Shown piece after piece: positions 8,258 to 16,711 of a stretch of 42,969 nt of DNA. The position numbers were made by a program, and so were the translations under genes. Source of the DNA: JAPLJQ01 sp037143735 (GTDB lineage: Bacteria; Desulfobacterota; Syntrophia; Syntrophales; UBA2185); contig JBAWYD010000004.1 in assembly GCA_037143735.1 (NCBI GenBank), forward strand, positions 1 to 42,969, read 5' to 3'. Below the pieces are notes generated by a model. It was not told the origin of the DNA. It made no database searches and saw only the letters and a program-made list of their open reading frames with translations. The stretch's first letter is position 1; every line of letters starts with the position of its first letter.

Positions 8258-9007
8258 TCAATGTACCACACTGAGAATATCCGGACCGTTTTCAGTGATG
8301 GCCACGGAATGTTCAAAATGGGCGGACAATTTTCCGTCCTGCGTTACAACGGTCCATCCATTATCTAAAACCCTGACCTTATATGTACCCTCATTGACCA
8401 TCGGTTCAATGGCCAGAACCATACCGTTTTTCAATTCGATGCCCCGTCCCTTTACACCGAAATTCGGTATTTGCGGTTCTTCATGGAGATTCTTCCCGAT
8501 CCCGTGACCGACAAAATCTCTCACCACAGAAAATCCCGCCGCCTCTGCAGAGCGTTGAATGGCTGCTGATATGTCACCCAGACGATTCCCGGTTCGTGCT
8601 TCCTTGATGCCGTGATACAGTCCCTTTTCCGTCGTTTCAATCAGCCTCATCGCCTCCCCGGAAACCTGACCAACAGGCACAGTAATTGCCGCATCACCGT
8701 AATAACCCTTATAATTCACACCAAAATCAAGACTTACAATATCACCCGGTATCAGAACCCTGCCCGATGGCATCCCGTGCACAACTTCCGAATTGACGGA
8801 AATACAGAGGGAATACGGATAACCCTTATATCCTTTGAATGCCGGTTTCGCCCCCTTTTTTCTTGCAAGTTCCTCAGACAGTCTGTCCAGATCGGCAGTC
8901 GTTATACCCGGTGCGATCCTTTCCCTTAATATGCTCAGGATTTCAGCGACAATATGGCTGCTCGCCCGGATTTTATCAATCTCTTCGGGAAGCCTCAGGA
9001 TGACCAT
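8258..9007 (-). CDS. map: Methionine aminopeptidase, type I
   Basis: Removes the initiator Met from nascent proteins in the cytoplasm. The protein has 249 residues from the ATG at 9007, which has an AAAGG site 8 bases upstream. The frame stays open to a TTG at 9046 inside the end of secY, which I judge unused. The metal ligands align with E. coli MAP: D94, D105, H168, E201 and E232, plus the substrate-contact H77. The gene follows secY by 22 bases. The adk gene often found between secY and map is absent. Confidence 0.96.
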   Translation of the reverse strand: MVILRLPEEIDKIRASSHIVAEILSILRERIAPGITTADLDRLSEELARKKGAKPAFKGYKGYPYSLCISVNSEVVHGMPSGRVLIPGDIVSLDFGVNYKGYYGDAAITVPVGQVSGEAMRLIETTEKGLYHGIKEARTGNRLGDISAAIQRSAEAAGFSVVRDFVGHGIGKNLHEEPQIPNFGVKGRGIELKNGMVLAIEPMVNEGTYKVRVLDNGWTVVTQDGKLSAHFEHSVAITENGPDILSVVH

Positions 9008-9029
9008 ATTGATGACCTTTCTACATTCT

Positions 9030-10337
9030 TCAACGCCTTTTTGCAATGCGTCCCTTCTTCAGGAACCCCTCATATTGCCTCGTTAACAAATGGGTTTCTA
9101 TTTGACCGGCCGTATCGAGGGCGACACCGACGACGATCAATAAGGCTGTCCCACCAAAGTAAAAGGGCACATTAAAGTAACTGATCAATATACTGGGCAG
9201 AACGCAAACAGCGGAAACGTATACGGCGCCGCTGAAGGTCAATTTTGTCAAAACATCATCAATATACTCAGCCGTTTTTTTACCAGGTCGTATCCCGGGA
9301 ACATATCCGCCATATTTTTTCATATTGTCGGAAACATCCACAGGATTAAAGGTCACCGCTGTATAAAAATAGCAGAAAAACACAATGAAAACGACATAAA
9401 GCCCTTCATAAGCAACCTTCCCGGGAATCAGGGCGTCTGAAATAACCTTCATCCACGGATGATCTATGAAATTGGCAATCGTTGCGGGAAACATGATGAT
9501 CGAAGATGCAAATATGGGTGGGATAACGCCCGCCGTATTTACCTTCAGGGGAAGATGGGTCGACTGCCCCCCATACATCTTTCTTCCAACAATCCGTTTT
9601 GCATATTGTACAGGAATTCTCCTCTGCCCGCTCTCAACAAACACGATAACACCGACAACTGCCAACATCATCACGATGAGAATAACAATAAAGAATATAC
9701 CCATTTCCCCTGCGGAAAGCAGACTGAACGTCTGATAGATCGCTGCCGGGCCCCTGCATACAATACCGGCAAAGATTATCAGGGATATACCGTTACCGAT
9801 ACCTTTTTCTGTAATTTGCTCCCCAAGCCACATGATGAATGCCGTACCCGCAGTGAGTGTCAGCACCGTCATCATGCGAAAGCTCCATCCGGGATCCATG
9901 ACAATGGAGACACCCGTAGGACCCGCCATATTTTCAAGCCCGACGGAAATACCGAAACCCTGGATCAGGCTTAAGACGACCGTTCCATACCGGGTATACT
10001 GGGTAATTTTTCTTCGCCCCGCATCACCTTCTTTAGAAAGTCTTTCCAGGTGGGGAATCGCGACAGTCAATAACTGAAGAATAATGGATGCGCTGATATA
10101 GGGCATAATACCCAGGGCAAACACAGAGAGGTTCGACAGCGCCCCGCCTGCAAACATATCAAAAAAGCCAAGCAACGATCCTTTTGCCTGTTCGAAGAAT
10201 GCCGCCAAAGCCGCCGTATCAATCCCCGGTGTGGGAACATGCGCCCCTATTCTGTAAACGGCCAAAAGAACGAACGTAAAAAGGATTCTTTTTTGAAGCT
10301 CCGGTATCTTGGGTATATTTTTTAAGCCATCTAACAA
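9030..10337 (-). CDS. secY: Preprotein translocase channel subunit SecY
   Basis: SecY is the ten-helix channel of the SecYEG translocon in the inner membrane. About 435 residues alternate long hydrophobic segments with polar loops. YRIGAHVPTPGID near the N-terminus and the cytoplasmic loop RRIPVQYAKRIVGRKMYGGQ, a stretch that contacts SecA and the ribosome, are typical. I chose the TTG at 10337 because a GAGG site lies about 9 bases upstream and the resulting LDGLKNIPKIPELQKR matches other SecY N-termini. A second TTG at 10346 would overlap rplO by 8 bases. The partner secE is at 35269. Confidence 0.96.
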   Translation of the reverse strand: MLDGLKNIPKIPELQKRILFTFVLLAVYRIGAHVPTPGIDTAALAAFFEQAKGSLLGFFDMFAGGALSNLSVFALGIMPYISASIILQLLTVAIPHLERLSKEGDAGRRKITQYTRYGTVVLSLIQGFGISVGLENMAGPTGVSIVMDPGWSFRMMTVLTLTAGTAFIMWLGEQITEKGIGNGISLIIFAGIVCRGPAAIYQTFSLLSAGEMGIFFIVILIVMMLAVVGVIVFVESGQRRIPVQYAKRIVGRKMYGGQSTHLPLKVNTAGVIPPIFASSIIMFPATIANFIDHPWMKVISDALIPGKVAYEGLYVVFIVFFCYFYTAVTFNPVDVSDNMKKYGGYVPGIRPGKKTAEYIDDVLTKLTFSGAVYVSAVCVLPSILISYFNVPFYFGGTALLIVVGVALDTAGQIETHLLTRQYEGFLKKGRIAKRR

Positions 10338-10338
10338 A

Positions 10339-10782
10339 TCAGACAACCTCTACGATTGAACCACCAGCCGCCTCAATTTTTTCTCTGGCGCCACGGCTTA
10401 CCATGTTCATCTTTAATGAAACGGGATAATCAATGCTGCCTTTTCCCAGCACCTTGATTCCATCTTTCCTGTGCCTTACAACCCCGGCAAAAACAAGAGC
10501 GTCTTCATCAATCACGGAGCCTTCGGGAAACTTTTTCAACTGATCGACATTAATGGTAACAATGGTCTTCCGGAAAGGATTGCGAAAGCCTCTCTTCGGA
10601 AGTCGCCTTGAAAGGGGCATCTGCCCTCCTTCAAATCCGGATCTCACCTTGCCCCCCGAACGGGCATTCTGACCTTTATGTCCTTTACAGGACGTCCCTC
10701 CATGGCCCGATCCGTCTCCGCGGCCGACCCGTTTTCGCTTTTTTCTAGAACCCACTGGGGGCTTTAATGTTCCTAAATTCAT
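10339..10782 (-). CDS. rplO: 50S ribosomal protein L15
   Basis: L15 binds the 23S rRNA core late in 50S assembly. It has 147 residues. The basic, glycine-rich N-terminal extension (RVGRGDGSGHGGTSCKGHKG) reaches into the rRNA. The globular C-terminal half ends GAREKIEAAGGSIVEVV, as expected. It overlaps the rpmD stop by 4 bases (ATGA) and precedes secY by one base, an arrangement that favours translational coupling. Confidence 0.97.
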   Translation of the reverse strand: MNLGTLKPPVGSRKKRKRVGRGDGSGHGGTSCKGHKGQNARSGGKVRSGFEGGQMPLSRRLPKRGFRNPFRKTIVTINVDQLKKFPEGSVIDEDALVFAGVVRHRKDGIKVLGKGSIDYPVSLKMNMVSRGAREKIEAAGGSIVEVV

Positions 10783-10976
10783 ATTCCGTTCCCCTCAAGT
10801 TCCTCCACAGAAACCAGGTGACATACCTTTTGGACCATACCACGAATTTCTGGCGTATCCTTCAGCAAGACGGTTCTGTTTAATTTCTCAAGACCCATCC
10901 CCCGAAGGACATTCCGCTGTTTCTGTGGTCTGCCGATATAACTTTTTACCAGCGTTACTTTCAGCTTCTTCTCCAC
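10779..10976 (-). CDS. rpmD: 50S ribosomal protein L30
   Basis: L30 is a small alpha/beta protein on the 50S surface near 5S rRNA. I chose the GTG at 10976 because AGAGG stands 6 bases upstream, giving 65 residues that begin MEKKLKVTLVKSYIGRP. An in-frame ATG at 10991 adds five residues but lacks a ribosome site. The conserved LRGMGLEKLNRTVLLKDTPEIRGM core is complete. It lies 22 bases after rpsE and overlaps rplO by 4. Confidence 0.94.
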   Translation of the reverse strand: MEKKLKVTLVKSYIGRPQKQRNVLRGMGLEKLNRTVLLKDTPEIRGMVQKVCHLVSVEELEGNGI

Positions 10977-10998
10977 GATATTCCTCTCCATGTCGACA

Positions 10999-11478
10999 CT
11001 AAGCTTCAGAAATCTCTTTTCCCCTCATCATCAAAATATCCGAGGGATTTTTCAATTGACAAAGCCCGTCAATCGTTGCCTTGACAAGGTTATGCGGATT
11101 GTGTGAACCCAAACATTTTGTCAATATGTTGTGAATTCCGGCAACTTCAAGGACTGCCCTCACGGCGCCGCCCGCAATGAGACCCGTTCCCTCTGAAGCA
11201 GGCTTCAAAAGAACCTTCCCGGCCCCGTATCGTCCAATGACTCCGTATGGAATGGTCCGGTTTGAGACGGCAACCCGTGTCATGTTTTTCTTGGCCTTTT
11301 CCATGCCCTTTCTGATTGCCTCAGGCACCTCATGGGCCTTTCCCAACCCTGCGCCCACGGATCCATTCCCATCACCTACCACGACCACCGCGCTGAATCT
11401 GAATCTCCGCCCGCCTTTAACGACCTTGGCGGTACGGTTAATCGTGATAACCCTGTCAAGAAGTTCTAACTCTTCCAT
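10999..11478 (-). CDS. rpsE: 30S ribosomal protein S5
   Basis: S5 is at the mRNA entry side of the 30S and affects decoding accuracy. It has 159 residues. The N-terminal double-stranded-RNA-binding-like domain contains INRTAKVVKGGRRFRFSA. The C-terminal domain includes GTGLIAGGAVRAVLEVAGI and ends at LMMRGKEISEA. It is 34 bases after rplR. Nothing unusual. Confidence 0.97.
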   Translation of the reverse strand: MEELELLDRVITINRTAKVVKGGRRFRFSAVVVVGDGNGSVGAGLGKAHEVPEAIRKGMEKAKKNMTRVAVSNRTIPYGVIGRYGAGKVLLKPASEGTGLIAGGAVRAVLEVAGIHNILTKCLGSHNPHNLVKATIDGLCQLKNPSDILMMRGKEISEA

Positions 11479-11512
11479 ATGTCTCTCTTATGTTTAATAA
11501 TGTTTTCTTTTC

Positions 11513-11878
11513 CTAAAACTTCAGCCCCGATTCCCTCGCCGCTTCAGCCAGTGCCCTGACCCGCCCATGGTAAAGATATTTCCCTCTGTCAAAGACAATT
11601 TGCTCAATACCGAGGGCCTGTAATCTTTTTGAAACCAGTTTTCCCACTTCCCTCGCGGCGTCAAGTTTTTTCAACCCCCCAAGGGCGTCTTTTATTTCCT
11701 CACTCAGGGTTGAAGCCTCTGCCAGGGTTTTCCCGAGATCATCCGCAATCGCCTGTACATATATTTGCTTCGCACTCCTGAACACAGAAAGGCGTGGTTT
11801 TGACTCGGTTCCTGATATTTTACCTCTCACTCTTCTTTTTCGTTTAGCTCTAATCTCTTCTATCTTTTTTGATGCCAA
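11513..11878 (-). CDS. rplR: 50S ribosomal protein L18
   Basis: L18 binds 5S rRNA together with L5 and anchors it in the central protuberance. The 121 residues have a basic N-terminus (ASKKIEEIRAKRKRRVRGK) and the C-terminal FDRGKYLYHGRVRALAEAARE typical of the family. The start is a TTG at 11878 with GAGG seven bases upstream and no better codon nearby. It lies 41 bases after rplF. Confidence 0.96.
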   Translation of the reverse strand: MASKKIEEIRAKRKRRVRGKISGTESKPRLSVFRSAKQIYVQAIADDLGKTLAEASTLSEEIKDALGGLKKLDAAREVGKLVSKRLQALGIEQIVFDRGKYLYHGRVRALAEAARESGLKF

Positions 11879-11919
11879 TGTTCTACCTCTTCCATGGCTG
11901 TACCTGGCGCTTAAATTGA

Positions 11920-12459
11920 TTAAGCCCCTACGGATTTACCGACCTTTCGTTTAATCTGTTCACCCGCATACCTTATCCCCTTGCCTTTATAGGGCTCGGG
12001 TTTTTTCAAGTCCCTTATTTCAGCCGCGACTCTTCCCACGAGCTGTTTATCAATGCCGGAGACCATGACATTCACCTGTTTATCGACCCTGACGTCAATC
12101 CCTTCAGGAATTCTGTATTCCACAGGATCAGAATATCCCAGAACCAATCGAAGAACATCGCCGTTTTTCTCTGCCCGGTATCCGACACCGGAGATTTCGA
12201 GGCCTTTTTCAAAACCGGCACTGACACCCGTCAACATATTTGCAATAAGTGTTCTGACGAGGCCGTGATAGGACCTTTCCTTCCTGCTGTTTGAAAGCCG
12301 CCTCACCTCAACGGTCCCATGATCCGCAACGACTTCAACTCCCTGGGGTATCTGCACAGACAGTGCCCCTCTGGGACCCTCAACCTTGACGGTTGAGCTA
12401 TCCTGGCTGATCCTGACCTTGTCAGGAATTTCAATGGGTTTTTTACCAATTCTTGACAT
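11920..12459 (-). CDS. rplF: 50S ribosomal protein L6
   Basis: L6 lies near the L7/L12 stalk base and contacts the sarcin-ricin loop. It has 179 residues with two related alpha/beta domains. The first starts MSRIGKKPIEIPDKV, and the second contains the conserved LKKPEPYKGKGIRYAGE near the C-terminus. It is 39 bases after rpsH in the standard spc order. Confidence 0.97.
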   Translation of the reverse strand: MSRIGKKPIEIPDKVRISQDSSTVKVEGPRGALSVQIPQGVEVVADHGTVEVRRLSNSRKERSYHGLVRTLIANMLTGVSAGFEKGLEISGVGYRAEKNGDVLRLVLGYSDPVEYRIPEGIDVRVDKQVNVMVSGIDKQLVGRVAAEIRDLKKPEPYKGKGIRYAGEQIKRKVGKSVGA

Positions 12460-12498
12460 GAACCAATCTCCCGATTCCCTTTATCTCCTCACACGTGC

Positions 12499-12900
12499 CT
12501 ACCATACATTACAGAGGATCTCACCGCCTACCTTTGAATCTCTTGCCTCCTGGTCCGTCATGATCCCCTTGGAAGTAGAAAGAATGACAGTACCATAACC
12601 ATTTAATACCTTGGGAATCATATCACTCTTTACGTAAACCCTCCTGCCGGGCTTACTGACTCTCTGTATGTCTGTCATGACGGTCTTTTTCGCGTCATAA
12701 TATTTGAGAGATATTCTTAATACCTGATATCCCCGCGCATCTTTCTTGACATCATACCCGTTAATATAACCAGCCTTTTTCAAAACCTTCGCGATATTCA
12801 GATTAATCCGGGACAACAGGATATCAACACTTTTATAACGTACCCTGTTGGCATTACGGATTCTTGTCAGCATATCTGCAATAGGATCGGTCATCCCCAT
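12499..12900 (-). CDS. rpsH: 30S ribosomal protein S8
   Basis: S8 is a primary 16S rRNA binder in the central domain, and in E. coli it represses the spc operon. It has 133 residues. The start at 12900 has GGAGG eight bases upstream, which favours it over the Met two codons later. The sequence shows MTDPIADMLTRIRNAN and the C-terminal STSKGIMTDQEAR segment. It is 23 bases after rpsN. Confidence 0.97.
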   Translation of the reverse strand: MGMTDPIADMLTRIRNANRVRYKSVDILLSRINLNIAKVLKKAGYINGYDVKKDARGYQVLRISLKYYDAKKTVMTDIQRVSKPGRRVYVKSDMIPKVLNGYGTVILSTSKGIMTDQEARDSKVGGEILCNVW

Positions 12901-12923
12901 ACGTCACTCCTCCAATATCCTTC

Positions 12924-13109
12924 TCACCAACTCGATTTCATCAGACCGGGAATCTCCCCTTTAAGGGCAAGATTTCTCAGACATATTCTACACATATCAA
13001 ATTTTCTGTAATAAGCTCTTGGTCTCCCGCACAGAGGACAACGGTTATAATTTCTGACCGAAAATTTCATCTTCTTTTTAGCCTTTGCGATTAGAGATTT
13101 CTTTGCCAC
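12924..13109 (-). CDS. rpsN: 30S ribosomal protein S14, zinc-binding short form
   Basis: S14 is a 30S head protein. With 61 residues this is the short type-Z S14, not the roughly 100-residue zinc-free type. The four zinc ligands C24, C27, C40 and C43 are present (CPLCGRP and CRICLRNL). It lies between rplE and rpsH, with gaps of 33 and 23 bases. Confidence 0.97.
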   Translation of the reverse strand: MAKKSLIAKAKKKMKFSVRNYNRCPLCGRPRAYYRKFDMCRICLRNLALKGEIPGLMKSSW

Positions 13110-13142
13110 GCTTTCCTCCAGTAAATTTCCAGGCCTTCCCCA

Positions 13143-13682
13143 TCAGTTTTTGAAAGGTAATCCCATCAGTTTGAGAAGCTGCCTTGCCTCATCATCCGTT
13201 TTCGCCGATGTGATGATCGAGATATTCATCCCCTTCACTTTGTCAATCTTGTCGTAATCTATCTCGGGGAAAATTATCTGTTCCTTCAACCCCAGGGAAA
13301 AATTTCCTCTGCCATCAAATGATTTCGGTGAAATTCCCCTGAAATCTCTAACCCTTGGCAGAGCAACATTCACAAGCCGGTCGAAAAACTCATACATCCG
13401 TTCGCTTCTGAGGGTCACGCAGCATCCAATGGACATACCCTGGCGGAGCTTGAAGGTTGCAATGGATTTTTTTGCCTTCGTGATGACCGGTCTTTGCCCC
13501 ACAATCATGGAGAGCTCTTCAACGGCGCTGTCCAGAATTTTGATATTCTGAATTGCTTCACCAAGACCCATGTTGACCACAATCTTTTCGATTCTCGGAA
13601 TCTCCATTCTGTTCTTATAGTCGAATTCCTTGATCAACGCTGGGACAACTTCCTTTAAATAATATTCCTTTAACCTTGCCAT
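13143..13682 (-). CDS. rplE: 50S ribosomal protein L5
   Basis: L5 binds 5S rRNA and contacts the P-site tRNA. It has 179 residues. Conserved blocks include IEKIVVNMGLGEA near residue 31, the KAKKSIATFKLRQGMSIGC segment near the middle, and the C-terminal DEARQLLKLMGLPF. It stands 10 bases after rplX. Confidence 0.97.
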   Translation of the reverse strand: MARLKEYYLKEVVPALIKEFDYKNRMEIPRIEKIVVNMGLGEAIQNIKILDSAVEELSMIVGQRPVITKAKKSIATFKLRQGMSIGCCVTLRSERMYEFFDRLVNVALPRVRDFRGISPKSFDGRGNFSLGLKEQIIFPEIDYDKIDKVKGMNISIITSAKTDDEARQLLKLMGLPFKN

Positions 13683-13692
13683 AATTCCCGAC

Positions 13693-14013
13693 CTATGAGT
13701 CCAATATCTCTTGACACTTTTTGCAGACCCGCACCTTTCCGCCGTCCTCGAGGATTTTGTATCCTATCCTGACACCGACATCACATTTACTGCAGAGGAA
13801 CATGACATTGGAAGCATTAATGGGTCCTTCTTTTTCCAGGATACCGCCTTTACCTTTCGCATCGGGCTTTTTGTGCCTCTTCACGATGTTCAGCTTTTCA
13901 ACGACGACCTGGTTCTTATCACGGATGGTTTGCAGTATCTTTCCTGTCTTGCCCTTTTCTTTCCCGGAAATTACCTTCACCATATCACTCTTTTTCAGTC
14001 GCTTTCCTTGCAT
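13693..14013 (-). CDS. rplX: 50S ribosomal protein L24 (four-Cys form)
   Basis: L24 is an early assembly protein at the tunnel exit. It has 106 residues. The KOW motif (DMVKVISGKEKGKTGKIL) lies near residues 10-27. C74, C77, C97 and C100 form a probable zinc-binding pair of CxxC motifs, which many L24 proteins lack. It is 45 bases after rplN and 10 before rplE. Confidence 0.97.
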   Translation of the reverse strand: MQGKRLKKSDMVKVISGKEKGKTGKILQTIRDKNQVVVEKLNIVKRHKKPDAKGKGGILEKEGPINASNVMFLCSKCDVGVRIGYKILEDGGKVRVCKKCQEILDS

Positions 14014-14058
14014 CTCCTATTCCCCGCTAATCAGATTTATCACCTTCAGCATTGTCAA

Positions 14059-14427
14059 TTATAAAACTTCTGGCGCCAGAGAAATGATCTTCATAAACTG
14101 TTTGGCCCGGAGTTCTCTGGCTACCGGTCCGAATATTCTGGTCCCGACGGGCTCCAGCTGGTTTGTGATCAGAACGGCGGAATTGTCGTCAAACTTCAAA
14201 TACGATCCGTCGGGTCTCCTGACTTCCTTGGCGGTACGCACGATGACGGCCTTCATGACATCGCCTTTTTTAACCTTTGAGTTAGGTATGGCCTCTTTCA
14301 CAGATACGACAATAACATCACCTATGCTTGCGTACCTTCTTTTCGATCCACCAAGCACCTTAATGCACGCAACTTTCTTTGCACCCGAATTATCTGCTAC
14401 ATTTAAAATGGTTTGCATCTGTATCAT
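14059..14427 (-). CDS. rplN: 50S ribosomal protein L14
   Basis: L14 lies at the subunit interface and forms bridges with 16S rRNA. It has 122 residues, the usual length, from the ATG at 14427. An in-frame GTG four codons upstream lacks support from the family N-terminus (MIQMQTILNVADNSGAKK). The conserved GDVIVVSVKEA and the C-terminal KIISLAPEVL are present. It is 52 bases after rpsQ. Confidence 0.97.
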   Translation of the reverse strand: MIQMQTILNVADNSGAKKVACIKVLGGSKRRYASIGDVIVVSVKEAIPNSKVKKGDVMKAVIVRTAKEVRRPDGSYLKFDDNSAVLITNQLEPVGTRIFGPVARELRAKQFMKIISLAPEVL

Positions 14428-14479
14428 AATAACACCCACCTCTTACTCAGTTGTCGGAACATCTTCCGGCCACCGGTAA

Positions 14480-14737
14480 CTATTTTGCCTTCTCAAGGAT
14501 CACCCGCATCCGCCAGCGCTTTTCTTTGCTCAGTGGCCGCGATTCGACAATTAGGACCTTATCCCCTATATTACAGATGTTGGTCTCATCGTGGGCCTTA
14601 TACCTCACATATCTCCTCAAATACTTATGAAATGCGGGGTGCTTGACCAGTCTCTCTGCGCGAACAACGACGGTCTTGTCCATTTTATTGCTAACCACGA
14701 CACCCTTGATGGTTCTTTTATTGCCACGTTGATTCAT
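14480..14737 (-). CDS. rpsQ: 30S ribosomal protein S17
   Basis: S17 is an OB-fold protein that binds the 5' domain of 16S rRNA. The 85 residues show the expected GVVVSNKMDKTVVV and IGDKVLIVESRPLSKEKRW segments. It follows rpmC by 2 bases, so the two are probably translationally coupled. Confidence 0.97.
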   Translation of the reverse strand: MNQRGNKRTIKGVVVSNKMDKTVVVRAERLVKHPAFHKYLRRYVRYKAHDETNICNIGDKVLIVESRPLSKEKRWRMRVILEKAK

Positions 14738-14739
14738 AT

Positions 14740-14931
14740 CTATTGTCCCTCCCTCTGCCTCAATACCGTTTTGATGCGAGCGATATCCTTTCTGAAATTC
14801 TTCATCATGGCAGGAGAGTCCAACTGTCCCGAAGCGTGACGTATCCGAAGCCGGAAAAGTTCTTCGGCAAGATCTCTATCCTTCTGCTTCAATTCGTCCG
14901 TACTAAGATCTTTAACCTCTTTAGTTTTCAC
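14740..14931 (-). CDS. rpmC: 50S ribosomal protein L29
   Basis: L29 is a small helical protein at the tunnel exit, next to L23. It has 63 residues. The GTG start at 14931 has a purine-rich ribosome site about 8 bases upstream. The conserved LFRLRIRHASGQLDSP and IARIKTVLRQRE are present. It overlaps the end of rplP by 11 bases. Confidence 0.96.
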   Translation of the reverse strand: MKTKEVKDLSTDELKQKDRDLAEELFRLRIRHASGQLDSPAMMKNFRKDIARIKTVLRQREGQ

Positions 14932-15343
14932 CAGCTATCCCCCTTGTAAGAAACTTCGTTGCAATGGGAAGCTTATGTGATGCCAGTCTGAAAGCTTCAC
15001 GGGCGACATCCGGTGAAACTCCTTCCATTTCATAGAGAACCATCCCCGGTTTTACGACCGCCACCCATTCTTCAGGGGCGCCTTTTCCTTTGCCCATACG
15101 GGTTTCGGCCGGTTTTTTGGTGGTTGACTTGTGAGGGAATATCCTGATCCAGATCTTTCCACCCCTTTTTACATGTCTTGTCATGGCAATCCGGGCAGCC
15201 TCTATCTGTCTGGCTGTAATCCAGCCGCACTCCGTCGCCTGAAGGCCATACTCACCAAAGGCAACATTACTACCCCTTGTGGCCTTACCACCCATGCGGC
15301 CTCGCTGCATTTTTCTGTACTTCACTCTTTTTGGCATTAACAT
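14921..15343 (-). CDS. rplP: 50S ribosomal protein L16
   Basis: L16 lies by the A-site tRNA elbow and completes the peptidyl-transferase region. It has 140 residues. The family signatures KRVKYRKMQRGRMGG near the start and MGKGKGAPEEWVAVVKPG in the second half are both present. I took the ATG at 15343; one two codons later is also possible. It overlaps rpmC by 11 bases. Confidence 0.97.
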   Translation of the reverse strand: MLMPKRVKYRKMQRGRMGGKATRGSNVAFGEYGLQATECGWITARQIEAARIAMTRHVKRGGKIWIRIFPHKSTTKKPAETRMGKGKGAPEEWVAVVKPGMVLYEMEGVSPDVAREAFRLASHKLPIATKFLTRGIAGEN

Positions 15344-15390
15344 GGTTATACAACCTTCATTTCCACATCAAAATGACTTCACATTACCGT

Positions 15391-16032
15391 TTAAGCTTCC
15401 TTCTTCCCCGGCAATATCTCACCGTGAAAGATCAATACCTTTACACCGATCAACCCATATGCTGTATGTGCCTCGGTGAATCCCCAATCAATATCTGCCC
15501 GAATGGTATGAAGAGGCACTCTTCCCTCCCTATACCATTCTGATCTCGCCATCTCTGCTCCGCCAAGTCGACCAGCACAGCTTACCCTGATTCCCTTGGC
15601 GCCAAACTTCAAGGCGGAGGTTACACACTTCTTCATGGCCCTCCTGAAGGCAACGCGCCGCTCAAGCTGAAGAGCAATATTCTCCGCAACAAGCTGCGCA
15701 TCAATCTCAGGTTTGCGTACCTCAAGAATGTTGACAATGATCTCGCTCTTGGAGACCTTTTCGAGATCCTTCTTCAGTTTCTCAATTTCTGAACCTTTCT
15801 TACCGATGATGATTCCAGGCCGGGCTGCATAAATGTTGACCTTGGCTTTGTTGGCAGCCCTCTCTATCTCTATCCTGGAAATACCTGCATGATAAAGCTT
15901 CTTTTTGAGATATCTCCGGATATGAATATCCTCATGAACCAATCTGCTGTAAGTCCTCTCCGCAAACCATTGTGATCGCCATGTCTTGATAATACCAACT
16001 CTGAAGCCGATCGGGTTAACCTTCTGCCCCAA
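15391..16032 (-). CDS. rpsC: 30S ribosomal protein S3
   Basis: S3 lines the mRNA entry pore of the 30S head and contributes helicase activity. It has 213 residues. The N-terminus MGQKVNPIGFRVGI is standard. A type-II KH domain carries the GIIIGKKGSEIEKL loop near residue 75, and the C-terminal domain contains DIDWGFTEAHTAYGLIG. It is 20 bases after rplV and 47 before rplP. Confidence 0.97.
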   Translation of the reverse strand: MGQKVNPIGFRVGIIKTWRSQWFAERTYSRLVHEDIHIRRYLKKKLYHAGISRIEIERAANKAKVNIYAARPGIIIGKKGSEIEKLKKDLEKVSKSEIIVNILEVRKPEIDAQLVAENIALQLERRVAFRRAMKKCVTSALKFGAKGIRVSCAGRLGGAEMARSEWYREGRVPLHTIRADIDWGFTEAHTAYGLIGVKVLIFHGEILPGKKEA

Positions 16033-16052
16033 CCTTTCACCTCCTCAAAAAA

Positions 16053-16385
16053 TTACTCTTCATCCAAGATAACGGTTATGTGACTCATTCTCTTCTTGAT
16101 CGCTGCCGCTCTCCCCTGCGCCCTCGCCCTCCATCGTTTCAGAGAGGGTCCTTGATCCACAAAAATCTCCTTCACATACAGGACACTCTCGTCTATATTT
16201 GGATTCTGTTTGGCGTTTGCTACAGCGGATTTTAACACCTTCGAGACAATGCCGGCAGCATACTTTCTTGTATATTGAAGGATGCTTCTGGCTTCCTCAA
16301 CTTTTTTCCCCCTCACCAGGTCCACAACCAATCGTGCCTTCTGAGGAGAAACCCGTATATATTTGGCTATCGCTTTTGCTTCCAT
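16053..16385 (-). CDS. rplV: 50S ribosomal protein L22
   Basis: L22 extends a beta-hairpin into the exit tunnel, at the constriction relevant to macrolides and stall peptides. It has 110 residues. IRVSPQKARLVVDLVRGKK is near the start. The hairpin region with SLKRWRARAQGRA near residues 80-93 looks normal in length, with no insertion or deletion apparent. It is 41 bases after rpsS. Confidence 0.97.
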   Translation of the reverse strand: MEAKAIAKYIRVSPQKARLVVDLVRGKKVEEARSILQYTRKYAAGIVSKVLKSAVANAKQNPNIDESVLYVKEIFVDQGPSLKRWRARAQGRAAAIKKRMSHITVILDEE

Positions 16386-16426
16386 ATCATTAAAACTCCA
16401 AACCGCTTATCTCAGCTACCTGTTCA

Positions 16427-16708
16427 TCATTTGCGCAGCTTTGATTTTCGATCACCTGCATGACTGTAAAAAGTCCTTGTCGGTGCAAATTCACCGAGTT
16501 TATGTCCCACCATGTTCTCTGTCACAAAAACCGGAATAAACTTTTTCCCATTATGTACCGCAAAGGTTTGCCCTATCAATTCAGGGGTAACGGTGGAACG
16601 GCGAGACCAGGTTTTAATAACGCTCTTGCTTCCCGCTTCCTCAGCTTTCCTGACCTTTTCCAAAAGCTTTTCATTAATATAAGCTCCCTTCTTAATTGAA
16701 CGTGCCAC
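16427..16708 (-). CDS. rpsS: 30S ribosomal protein S19
   Basis: S19 lies in the 30S head and pairs with S13. The 93 residues show MARSIKKGAYINEKL and the conserved KTWSRRSTVTPELIGQTF, KLGEFAPTRTFYSH segments. It follows rplB by only 3 bases. Confidence 0.97.
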   Translation of the reverse strand: MARSIKKGAYINEKLLEKVRKAEEAGSKSVIKTWSRRSTVTPELIGQTFAVHNGKKFIPVFVTENMVGHKLGEFAPTRTFYSHAGDRKSKLRK

Positions 16709-16711
16709 CTT

